Shown here in pieces: positions 16,668 through 24,261 of a DNA stretch of 64,000 bases (its first letter is position 1; every line of letters begins with the position of its first letter). Source of the DNA: CAZBME01 sp964645835 (GTDB lineage Bacteria; Desulfobacterota; Syntrophia; Syntrophales; UBA8958); assembly GCA_964645835.1 (NCBI GenBank), contig CAZYDG010000052.1, forward strand, positions 1 through 64,000, written 5' to 3'. The notes under the pieces were generated by a model. That model saw only the letters and a list, made by a program, of their open reading frames with translations. It did no database searches and had not been told where the DNA came from. A program made the translations under genes and the position numbers.

Positions 16668-16955
16668 AGAGAAGGGGGTATTGGTCTGAAGGTGAATAGG
16701 ATTTTTCCTACTCGTCTCAACAGTTTATCTGCAGGATAAAACAGAGGAAAAATCGCTCTGGCAGGCTGTTCAAAAATGCACAGATGCAAGGCGCGCAAAA
16801 GCTGAGGAATGAGTCGTACATAGAAGTACGTCGATTGACGAAGCTTGCAGCGCAACGTAGCAGATGTGTGTTTTTCAACAGCCTGCTGAACCGGAAGGCC
16901 AATGCCCTGCTTCTCTTTACTCGATTTGGCTGAAATTTGATGGTGGATTACGGCC
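16668..16955. repeat. Palindromic intergenic element, copy 2, carrying a nested insertion
   Basis: Left arm AGAAGGGGGTATTGGTCTGA (16669 onward) to GGATTTTTCC. The right arm begins GGAAAAATC near 16747, is interrupted by the 124-base element at 16762-16885, and resumes CTGAACCGGAAGGCCAATG, then CGATTTGGCTGAAATTT and GATTACGGCC. It is the inverted counterpart of 11905-12063. The stretch 16583-16667 before it has a further small inverted repeat (GGTGGATTGG / CCAATCCGCC) that may terminate the CoA-transferase transcript. No gene is seen in 16583-17000. Confidence 0.8.
16762..16885. repeat. CAGGCTGTTCAAAAA-type miniature palindromic element, copy 1
   Basis: Ends CAGGCTGTTCAAAAATGCAC and GTGTGTTTTTCAACAGCCTG are imperfect inverted repeats. 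The centre has CGTACATAGAAGTACG, itself palindromic. It lies inside the right arm of another repeat, so it inserted later. A diverged second copy is at 51649-51818. It has no coding capacity and would need a transposase in trans if mobile. Confidence 0.8.
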
Positions 16956-17000
16956 ATCGACATCACTTTATTCAGCCGGACGGCGTTTTAGTATTTGATT

Positions 17001-17417
17001 TCACAGAACCGTTTGCACCTTTTCATCACGCTGATTCAGGGTAGTGTATTTGAAACGGACGTTGCCGCGATCAGGCCGGGAAGCCGATGCACGAATCTCA
17101 ATTACTTCAGCTTCGACATGCAGCGTATCTCCCGGTCTAACGGGTAACATCCACCGTAATTCATCAATTCCCTGTGATCCTAGATTATTGGTTAGCACAC
17201 CCGTCAGGAGAACAAGACGGAAACTGAGAGCAAAGGTATGCATGCCGCTGGCAATTAGGCCCCCATACAGAGATGTTTTCGCCGCCTCAACGTTCGTATG
17301 AAAAGTCTGCGGATCAAAATGCATGGCAAAATCGATAATCATGCTTTCGGTCAAAGTCATACCCGGTGATTCAAAACAATCCCCAACCTCAAAATCTTCA
17401 AAATAATATTTTTTCAT
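17001..17417 (-). CDS. MaoC-like hot-dog (R)-enoyl-CoA hydratase
   Basis: 138 residues from ATG 17417 (GAG seven bases upstream); an ATG at 17429 is an alternative. The pattern is that of MaoC dehydratases: FEDFEVGDCFESPGMTLTESMIIDFAMHFDPQTFHTN, where the Asp and His of D-P-Q-x-F-H form the hydratase site, then YGGLIASGMHTFALSFRL. The C-terminal half has VRPGDTLHVEAEVIEIR. Expected to hydrate a trans-2-enoyl-CoA to an (R)-3-hydroxyacyl-CoA. It follows the dehydrogenase gene by 40 bases and is probably co-transcribed with it; the substrate is unknown. Confidence 0.85.
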   Translation of the reverse strand: MKKYYFEDFEVGDCFESPGMTLTESMIIDFAMHFDPQTFHTNVEAAKTSLYGGLIASGMHTFALSFRLVLLTGVLTNNLGSQGIDELRWMLPVRPGDTLHVEAEVIEIRASASRPDRGNVRFKYTTLNQRDEKVQTVL

Positions 17418-17469
17418 AGCGTTTCTCATGTTTTTTCGTCAGGCATTTGCTTCTCTGCAAAACCTTTCT

Positions 17470-18330
17470 TCAGATCGTCACCTGATAAAGTGCCGAAAAG
17501 TCCTGATCGCCCAGGCCCTTTGCCAGGGCGCGTTTGAAGGCCTCGTTCGTCGCTGCAGCCGTATACAGCGGTTGTTTCAGGCGATCGCCCAGCAGGACGG
17601 CCAGCCGCAGGTCCTTTTGCATGTGCTTCAGCGGAAAGGCGACGGTATAATCCCCCTTGCCGATAAGACCGCCTTTTAAGCGAAACATGGGATTGGCCAC
17701 GGCCCCGGCATCGATCACCTCAAGGAGCTGTGTAATGTCCAGGCCTGCTTTGCCGCCCAGGGCCAGGCCCTCGCAAAAAACGGACATCATACCGCCCATG
17801 ATCATATTTACGACAAGCTTCATCATAGCGCCGTTGCCCGTCTCCCCCAAATATAAGATTTTCTTTCCCATCTTTTCAAAGGCCGGCATAGCCTCGTCGT
17901 AAAGGGTCCGGTCACCTGCTGCCAAAATAACCAACGTCCCTTCTTCGGCGGGCTTCTTGCTTCCTGAGACGGGCGCCTCGACAAATCGCCCACCCCTTGC
18001 GGCAATTGCCTCGCCGATCATCCGGGATGTCTCGCTATCGACGGTGGACATATCCACGTAACCCCGGCCATCGCCGATGCCTGCAAGGACACCGCTGTCG
18101 CCGAAACAGACCTCTTTTGCCGCCGCAGGATCGGCAAGCATGGCAAAGGTCACTTGGGCGCTCTTCACAACCTGAGCAGGCGTGTCAGCCTGATTTGCTC
18201 CCAATTCAACAATCTCCTTGCATTTTCCCCGGGAACGGTTCCAGATTGTCACATCAAACCCGGCTCGAACAAGATTCCTGGCCATGGCGCCGCCCATAAT
18301 CCCCAACCCGATAAACCCGACTTTCATCAT
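17470..18330 (-). CDS. 3-hydroxyisobutyrate dehydrogenase-family oxidoreductase
   Basis: NAD(P)-dependent beta-hydroxyacid dehydrogenase or short-chain semialdehyde/glyoxylate reductase, 286 residues. Seen: the Rossmann motif VGFIGLGIMGGAMARNLVRAG with WNRSRGK after strand 2 (R at the specificity position suggests NADP), YVDMSTVDSE, FVEAPVSGSKKPAEEGTL (substrate loop) and GNGAMMKLVVNM with catalytic Lys171. The C-terminal helical domain ends KGLGDQDFSALYQ. The best family match by motif is the glyoxylate/succinic-semialdehyde reductase branch, but the substrate is not provable. The start is one base after the stop of the small upstream gene, with GGAAAGGGG as ribosome site. Confidence 0.88.
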   Translation of the reverse strand: MMKVGFIGLGIMGGAMARNLVRAGFDVTIWNRSRGKCKEIVELGANQADTPAQVVKSAQVTFAMLADPAAAKEVCFGDSGVLAGIGDGRGYVDMSTVDSETSRMIGEAIAARGGRFVEAPVSGSKKPAEEGTLVILAAGDRTLYDEAMPAFEKMGKKILYLGETGNGAMMKLVVNMIMGGMMSVFCEGLALGGKAGLDITQLLEVIDAGAVANPMFRLKGGLIGKGDYTVAFPLKHMQKDLRLAVLLGDRLKQPLYTAAATNEAFKRALAKGLGDQDFSALYQVTI

Positions 18331-18331
18331 C

Positions 18332-18541
18332 TCATTTACCCCTTTCCCGTAAGTTTTTACATTTCGTCACAAGACGCATCCCTTCCTGCACCGCGCCATC
18401 CAGACCTACTTCCTGGCCCCATTCATCAAATATGCACCGTTCCGTCCCACGACCGGAAGCTGCCAGTACATGCCGGACAGTCATCCCGGGCAACAACAAA
18501 AACGGCACATCATCAATGTACACGACCACTGTTTTCATCAT
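18332..18541 (-). CDS. Small conserved-looking protein, possible beta-grasp fold
   Basis: 69 residues, no recognised family. The pattern VVVYIDDVPFLLLPGMTVRH-(11)-ERCIFDEWGQEVGLDGAV-EGMRLVTK alternates short strands and turns in the way small beta-grasp (ThiS/2Fe-2S-like) domains do, but it has no Gly-Gly tail and only two cysteines. The start is supported by GGGAG eight bases upstream. It overlaps the end of the nucleotidase gene by 29 bases and abuts the dehydrogenase gene, so it is part of the same minus-strand operon. Function unknown; the fold idea is speculative. Confidence 0.6.
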   Translation of the reverse strand: MMKTVVVYIDDVPFLLLPGMTVRHVLAASGRGTERCIFDEWGQEVGLDGAVQEGMRLVTKCKNLRERGK

Positions 18542-20051
18542 GTTCTATTCTCCCGTCAGTTTTCGGGCATACAGCCCCCCGGCTGCGGATGTAATCACTG
18601 ACAATATCCCGAACAGCAGGCCCCATACCGGCAGATTCTTTTTCCAAGAAAGGCTTAAGGAAGGTGAAGCCGTCGCCGCCTGCCGCCATAAAATCATTGA
18701 TGGCGACCGTATACGTTTTTTCCTTGTCCATGGGCATTCCGGCAATACGGACATCCTTCACCCGGTTGCCCGGAGGAAATGCCATATCGTATGTAAACGT
18801 CAAACCCGAAACCTGCGGAAAAGAACCCTTACCCTGTCCAGCTTTTGAAACGCCATGTTCCAAGGCCCGTAAGATATCCTGTCCTTTGAGATTCAGTACA
18901 ATGACATAGTTATCGAAAGGCAATGCACTATAGACATCCTTGAGAGTAATGGCCCCTTTCCTGATATTCTTTCCGATACCCCCGCTGTTGATCAGGACGA
19001 CGTCGGACCGAACACTCTCCCGGATGGCATCGGCGATCATATCTCCCATATTTGTTTCCTTGTACCGGGCGCTCCGACCGTCGAGGTCGCCGCAGGTTTT
19101 TCCGAGAACGATATCCATGGCCTGATTCAACCGATCCGTATATTCAGAGACCAATTTGGCGCTTGCACTATCCGCCGGACCATCTGCAGGACGGATATCT
19201 TCCAGCCGTGCTGTTATTGCGGTAACTTTTCCATCCTCCACAACCACGTCGACAACACCCAGGGACTTGGCATGTTCCCAGGCCTGGACGATAACGGTTC
19301 CGCCAATGACGGCCGGTTTACTGACTTTTGTATGGGAATGCCCTCCGACAATGACGTTTATCCCTTGCACCTTCTCCGCCAGGCGCCTGTCTTCCCCGAA
19401 GCCGATGTGAGACAGGACGACAACGACGTCGGATCGGCCTTTGAGTTCGGCTAAATATTTTTCGCAGATTTTAGCGGGAAGGTCAAAGGAGAGTCCTTTG
19501 ACATTATCCGGATGGGTAGAATAAGGTGTATCTTCCGTAACGATACCCACAATTGCAACACGAACGCCGCCCAGTGTCTTAATCACATAAAGCTTCAATT
19601 CCGCCATTCCGGTAACGTTGGCCCCCAGAATGGGGAAATTGGCCTGGGCAATGCGTGCCTTGAGAACTTCCTGACCGAAATCGAACTCGTGATTGCCCAC
19701 AACCATGGCATCAAACTTCATCAGATTCATCCAGTCAATGACTGCCTTGCCCTGATTCATGTTTGTCCAGGGATGGCCCTGGATGAAATCTCCTGCTCCA
19801 AGGAGAAGCGTTGGAACATTCGGATCGCTCCTAAGCGCTTTCACCCTTTCGGCAAGCCTGGCTGCCCCGCCCAGATACTCCGAAACACCGAAAGGTTTAT
19901 GAGGCTCTGCATAGCCGTGGAAATCATTGACATGGAGAATCCGGATATGAACAGGCGCTGCCTGTACAACCGCTGCCATGAGCAAAAGGCCGACAGATGC
20001 GACACAAAGAAACAATAGATATCGATATTTCAATTTACAGAAATTACGCAT
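18513..20051 (-). CDS. Periplasmic 5'-nucleotidase / UshA-like metallophosphoesterase
   Basis: 512 residues with a signal peptide (hydrophobic residues about 11-30, ending VQA-AP). Metallophosphoesterase domain: ILHVNDFHGY, LLLGAGDFIQGHPW, VVGNHEFDFG, VVLSHIGFGEDRRLA and IVGGHSHTKV supply the usual Asp, His and Asn metal ligands. The C-terminal 5'-nucleotidase domain (about residues 320-500) has NSGGIGKNIRKGAITLKDVY, LPFDNYVIVLNLKGQDI and YTVAINDFMAAGGDGF. Expected to dephosphorylate extracellular nucleotides or related phosphoesters in the periplasm. The exact substrate (UshA, YfkN or cyclic-nucleotide type) is uncertain. It overlaps the small downstream gene. Confidence 0.9.
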   Translation of the reverse strand: MRNFCKLKYRYLLFLCVASVGLLLMAAVVQAAPVHIRILHVNDFHGYAEPHKPFGVSEYLGGAARLAERVKALRSDPNVPTLLLGAGDFIQGHPWTNMNQGKAVIDWMNLMKFDAMVVGNHEFDFGQEVLKARIAQANFPILGANVTGMAELKLYVIKTLGGVRVAIVGIVTEDTPYSTHPDNVKGLSFDLPAKICEKYLAELKGRSDVVVVLSHIGFGEDRRLAEKVQGINVIVGGHSHTKVSKPAVIGGTVIVQAWEHAKSLGVVDVVVEDGKVTAITARLEDIRPADGPADSASAKLVSEYTDRLNQAMDIVLGKTCGDLDGRSARYKETNMGDMIADAIRESVRSDVVLINSGGIGKNIRKGAITLKDVYSALPFDNYVIVLNLKGQDILRALEHGVSKAGQGKGSFPQVSGLTFTYDMAFPPGNRVKDVRIAGMPMDKEKTYTVAINDFMAAGGDGFTFLKPFLEKESAGMGPAVRDIVSDYIRSRGAVCPKTDGRIEHDENSGRVH

Positions 20052-20074
20052 GAGAAATGTTTTCCTGTATATAT

Positions 20075-22777
20075 TTAATTCAGCTGTTGCCCTCCGTTTA
20101 AGCGCTCGTAAATCCGGATATACTCAGCGATCATATTTCCCAGGTCATAACGCGCACGGGCTTCCGCCATGATCCGCGCCAACTGAGGCTCCCTGATTTC
20201 CGGCGGTTTCCTGTGAAAAGCGAGGCTTTTTTCCAGGGCATACCAAAGGCCGCCCGCATCGTAATCTCGAAAGAGGAAACCGTTTCCAACATCCTGTGGC
20301 GCCCCGTCGGCCTTAAGCCGCAGTTCGCTTATCTTGTCGTGATACCCGCCCGTGTCACGGTTTGTCGCCGTGGCGCCGAAGAGATTGCCCACCTGGTCGA
20401 TCTGACCACAAGGTTCATACAGAGACGCACCAAAAACATCATGGGCCGCTGCGTATCCCATCATAGACATACTCTCCGTAAAGGGATGATAAGCGATACG
20501 GCCACCTGAGGCATAGGCGATCCGTCCCAGAATATCGACATGAGTCCGGTCATTGCCCACACCGTCGCCAACGACGGCGATCTGTACATCGGGATGGAGA
20601 TTTACAAAATGCTGGGCGATGGCTTCCAGGAGTTCAACACCTTTCTGGACGGGATCCAGACGGGACGGCCAGTAAAAGAGGATGGCGTCGGGATCGACGT
20701 TCAAACCTATCTGTTTCTGAAAGGCGAGAAGATTCTCCCGTTTTGCGTCCAGAATATCGTCTTCGGGCCCGTAAGGCCGGGCCAGATAGTCGCAATACTC
20801 GGGGTACATGAGCGATGCAGGGGCATTGATGATGGCCCGCGCCGAATTATGATCATACTTGGCCTTCACCTCCCGCCGGACACCATCCGGCACGAGAGGG
20901 CGGTCCATGAAGTAGTCATCCACAACCTCACGTAGAAATCGTTCACCGACAAAGTTGATCATCGTCGCATTCTTGATTGCTGTTGCCTGGGCGTCGATAC
21001 ATATCTGCCCATTGTCCATGGTGTAATAGATATTGCTCTCAATCGTCGGCATGTGGACACCCGTCATAAAACTGACCGGAATATTGGCAGTAAAGACGTT
21101 GTGGACCGTATGGAGGATGGGAAGATCAGTTGCCTTGGCATAGGCCGTAATGACCCCTCCGGCCATCCAATCATGGCTGTGGATTATGAGCCGTCCCCTG
21201 TGCTGCGCCCGAACGTTTTTGATGGTGCTGTTGACGATCTCTCTCTGGAACTCCGCAGCCGTGCGCAACGGGTCGCCCCCGTAAGCGCTCATTTGATCGG
21301 CAAAGATGGCAGAACTGATCAGATGAATCCGGTCGGGATCGACATGATAGCGGATCTCACGCCATGCCGCCTCATCGAGCATGGAATCACGCTGGAAGCG
21401 CTTCTTCAGGTTGAGCGTCGCCAGATGCACATCTATGCCCCGCTCGGTCAGGCCTTCACAGATGGCTGAAACGACCTCCCCCAACCCGCCGCTTTTACCC
21501 GATATATAGCGCGCAAGAGCCCCCATTTCGAGCGGGAGTTTCCCCGTTTCAGGCGTAATGATCAGAACAGCCGTGCGCTCCGGTCGCTTCAAGACCTCAA
21601 AGCGCTGAATGGACATCTGTAGATAATCGATCTTACGGGTCAGTATATAAGCAGGCTGCGCGATGGAGCCGCCGTAGGGATTGAAGTAGGAATGGACGGC
21701 ATGGTCTTCGCCAACGTTTTCATGCAAAAAATAGACATGGTCGGATGTAGTAAGATAGCGCCATTTCTTCAATAATTCTCCGCCCACACGGCGCGCCTCA
21801 CTTTCCAGGTTCTCGATGTCATGAAAAAGGTCGTATTGGGTGGGATTTCCCAGCCAGCCGAATGTATCCCGGCCTGCATCGGCCCAGGACGATGTCGACA
21901 GCTCATGGATGTCGATGATGGGGCAATCGGCGTCGTGAAACCGCTCCGCAATTTCTGTAGGATTCGCCACGACAATGGCAGGATGTTTCTCCAGGGCCTC
22001 AGGCAAACCGTACCAGAACTCAAAGATACCCTTGTCCTCCCAGATGTGTTCACCGATATGTTCATAGTCAAACCCGAGGAGAACAGCTTCGCCGTCGATT
22101 TTGGCAATGTTGGCCGCATAGTCGTCCGGTGAAATAGGGGCGTGGGGATAACGGAAAGCGATGTCGTCGCTCAGGTCCCTGTTTCGGGGAAGAACGATAA
22201 GGTCTGATCCTTTGGCGCGAAAGACAGCATTGGGAGAAACGGGTCGGTCATCATTTATGAACATGTCGTCCCGTTTCTCGCAGAGGATGGCCTTGTATTT
22301 CATGTCGGCAACCACATCGGCGATACTGTTGTTATACATCAACTCCGTATTGCGGAACACCGTCGGAAAGACACCGAAGATACTGCGCATCTTTTCCCGA
22401 TGGAGGGAGACCTGATCACGAAACTCTTTCTTGGCGGGGTCGGCAAACAGGCTTGCAAGGGAGTGATAGGCCGTCTCATCGAGATACTCGACCCGATCGC
22501 CCGGCTTGCCCGCATCGAGGAGATCCTGGAGGGCTCTGATAACGCTGGGCTCATAAAGCTCCGCCTGTTCAAGGAATGTTCCGGACATGCTGAAGGCCAC
22601 TTTGAATCCCTGATGGCGGTCAACCAGATCGGTAAATAGCCGTGTTGCCGGCAGGTAGCACTTCTCGGCAACCTTCTTGAACACGTCCCGGTTCATGTCC
22701 TCCCAGAGGAATTTATCCCGGTCGGGATGGAGGCGAAAGGGTTGATGTAACTGGAAATATAATGTTACCAACGGCAT
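20075..22777 (-). CDS. GH57 / GT5 fusion: alpha-amylase-type domain plus glycogen (starch) synthase
   Basis: 900 residues from ATG 22777, chosen because TTGAGG precedes it by nine bases and the sequence from there (MPLVTLYFQLHQPFRLH) is the usual GH57 start. Residues about 1-390 form a GH57 glycoside hydrolase domain (FQLHQPFR, FSMSGTFLEQ, LGFDYEHIGEHIW). Residues about 420-890 form a GT5 glucosyltransferase: PETGKLPLEMGALARYISGK then SGGLGEVVSAI (the K-x-G-G-L-G sugar-nucleotide site), IIHSHDWMAGG, HTVHNVF, and FYWPSRLDPVQKGVELL. The polypeptide could both elongate alpha-1,4-glucan from ADP/UDP-glucose and trim or rearrange it. Similar fusions occur in anaerobic proteobacteria. No other glycogen gene is nearby. 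Confidence 0.88.
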   Translation of the reverse strand: MPLVTLYFQLHQPFRLHPDRDKFLWEDMNRDVFKKVAEKCYLPATRLFTDLVDRHQGFKVAFSMSGTFLEQAELYEPSVIRALQDLLDAGKPGDRVEYLDETAYHSLASLFADPAKKEFRDQVSLHREKMRSIFGVFPTVFRNTELMYNNSIADVVADMKYKAILCEKRDDMFINDDRPVSPNAVFRAKGSDLIVLPRNRDLSDDIAFRYPHAPISPDDYAANIAKIDGEAVLLGFDYEHIGEHIWEDKGIFEFWYGLPEALEKHPAIVVANPTEIAERFHDADCPIIDIHELSTSSWADAGRDTFGWLGNPTQYDLFHDIENLESEARRVGGELLKKWRYLTTSDHVYFLHENVGEDHAVHSYFNPYGGSIAQPAYILTRKIDYLQMSIQRFEVLKRPERTAVLIITPETGKLPLEMGALARYISGKSGGLGEVVSAICEGLTERGIDVHLATLNLKKRFQRDSMLDEAAWREIRYHVDPDRIHLISSAIFADQMSAYGGDPLRTAAEFQREIVNSTIKNVRAQHRGRLIIHSHDWMAGGVITAYAKATDLPILHTVHNVFTANIPVSFMTGVHMPTIESNIYYTMDNGQICIDAQATAIKNATMINFVGERFLREVVDDYFMDRPLVPDGVRREVKAKYDHNSARAIINAPASLMYPEYCDYLARPYGPEDDILDAKRENLLAFQKQIGLNVDPDAILFYWPSRLDPVQKGVELLEAIAQHFVNLHPDVQIAVVGDGVGNDRTHVDILGRIAYASGGRIAYHPFTESMSMMGYAAAHDVFGASLYEPCGQIDQVGNLFGATATNRDTGGYHDKISELRLKADGAPQDVGNGFLFRDYDAGGLWYALEKSLAFHRKPPEIREPQLARIMAEARARYDLGNMIAEYIRIYERLNGGQQLN

Positions 22778-23038
22778 GGCGTATAACCTCAATTCAAAGG
22801 CGTGCTGAAGATGCATTACGGGTCAGGAATGTATTTGTAAATATACCCGGACAGATAGCAGTTTGTCAACAATGACTAACACCAATGACCATTGTCGATA
22901 GTTTTAACATAGGCACAGCAAGAACAACAAGAATTAATAAGATGAGGACTTCTCACGGAAGGTATCGACAATATTTGCTAATACATGCATATAAGACAAC
23001 AACACTTTCATAATTGTGATAAAGATGAATACCAGATA
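22778..23038. other. AT-rich intergenic region between divergent genes
   Basis: No open frame of note. It separates the minus-strand GH57-GT5 gene from the plus-strand binding-protein operon and presumably holds the promoter of the former, which I could not place. Confidence 0.5.
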
Positions 23039-23067
23039 TTGACATACATATTTCAGAACCCTATATT
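23039..23067 (+). promoter_or_regulatory. Near-consensus sigma-70 promoter for the binding-protein/kinase operon
   Basis: TTGACA (23039-23044), a 17-base spacer, then TATATT (23062-23067): one mismatch to consensus overall. It implies a 5' leader of about 165 bases before the ATG at 23241. I saw no clear riboswitch in that leader. Confidence 0.7.
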
Positions 23068-23240
23068 TTTATAAAGACGAAATGATGATCGCCATTAACC
23101 ATATTTTCAGACTAAAAAACGGTGACTTCAAACCTTGTCTTCCTCATCCAGGCAGGACCCGATTTCATTGCATATATTTATGAGGAGAATCAAAACGGTG
23201 CATCCTGCGTCTGTCAACATCATCGGACGGTAAGGGAAGG

Positions 23241-24248
23241 ATGAAGACTATTAAAATTATAACGATAGCAATCGTCCTGATCTTGGTAACAGCGGGAGTG
23301 GCCGTATTATCAACCTACAATTCAAAGCAGAAAGACTCTGAAATCGTCGGGTCCGTCACTCTTGGTATCGCAAAGACGGAAGCCGACGCCGGAGTATATA
23401 TTGCCGATGAACTTGGCTTGTTTACTGCCAACGGGATAAATGTGATTTTGCGTCCCTTAGGAACGGGTCTTGCCGCGTACAACGCGATGATCAAGGGCGA
23501 GGTTGATGTTTCATTCCCCACGGAGTTCATTGTTGTGGGAGGCGCTTACAGACACCATAAGATACATATCCTTTCCACTGTCGTAAAAGGTGATTTCTTC
23601 GCCATTATCGGAAGGAAAGATCATGGCATCGGGAAATCATCCGATCTGGCCGGGAAGAGAATCGGCTTGAAGCGAAATACCATAGAGGAATTCTTCTTGG
23701 GCAGAATTCTCGACTTGGAGGGAAAAAGCATCAATGACGTCACTCTGGTGGACATGCCCTTTCCCGCCGTTGTCGGAGCCATGAGGGAAGGAGCGGTTGA
23801 CGCTGTCGTTACCCTTCCTCCATATTCCGATTCGATCAGGAGCTCTTTGGGAGGCAATGCGGTCGAATGGTCCGCGCAAAGCGGCCAATGGCTTTTTGAG
23901 GTATTGACTGCCACGGACGCCTGGATTGCAAAGAATTCCGATCTGGCGATCCGTCTCTTGAGAGCGCTCAACCAGGCCGACATGTATATCTATCATAATC
24001 CGCAAGAGGCCAAGTTGATCGTTCGGAAACGTCTCAACCTGGACGCTGCATCCGTCGATAGGATCTGGTCGCGGAACTATTTTTCCCTCTCCCTTGACCA
24101 ATCGCTCATTCATGCCATGGAAGATGAAGCGCGCTGGATGATCAGAAACAACATGACCACTGAAAAAACCGTTCCGGATTTTACAAAATATATCTATTCC
24201 GACGGCCTCAAGTCGGTAAAACCGGAAGCGGTGAACATCATTCACTAA
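23241..24248 (+). CDS. Orphan NMT1/SsuA-like periplasmic solute-binding protein
   Basis: 335 residues with an uncleaved anchor or signal peptide (hydrophobic residues about 5-25). The fold pattern is that of nitrate/sulfonate/thiamine-precursor binding proteins: GIAKTEADAGVYIADELGLFTANGINVILRPLG, MIKGEVDVSFPTEF, KSSDLAGKRIGLKRNTIEEFFLGRIL, and REGAVDAVVTLPPY. No ABC ATPase or permease gene adjoins. Instead a sensor kinase follows after 13 bases, so the likely role is to present a ligand to that kinase rather than to a transporter; this is inference. GGAAGG precedes the ATG by a few bases. Confidence 0.85.
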   Translation: MKTIKIITIAIVLILVTAGVAVLSTYNSKQKDSEIVGSVTLGIAKTEADAGVYIADELGLFTANGINVILRPLGTGLAAYNAMIKGEVDVSFPTEFIVVGGAYRHHKIHILSTVVKGDFFAIIGRKDHGIGKSSDLAGKRIGLKRNTIEEFFLGRILDLEGKSINDVTLVDMPFPAVVGAMREGAVDAVVTLPPYSDSIRSSLGGNAVEWSAQSGQWLFEVLTATDAWIAKNSDLAIRLLRALNQADMYIYHNPQEAKLIVRKRLNLDAASVDRIWSRNYFSLSLDQSLIHAMEDEARWMIRNNMTTEKTVPDFTKYIYSDGLKSVKPEAVNIIH

Positions 24249-24261
24249 AGGGAATTCGGTC

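Noticed and set aside
16391..16966. Minus-strand 191-codon frame
   Set aside because: It lies over the end of the CoA-transferase gene and the nested repeats, and shows no protein-like features.
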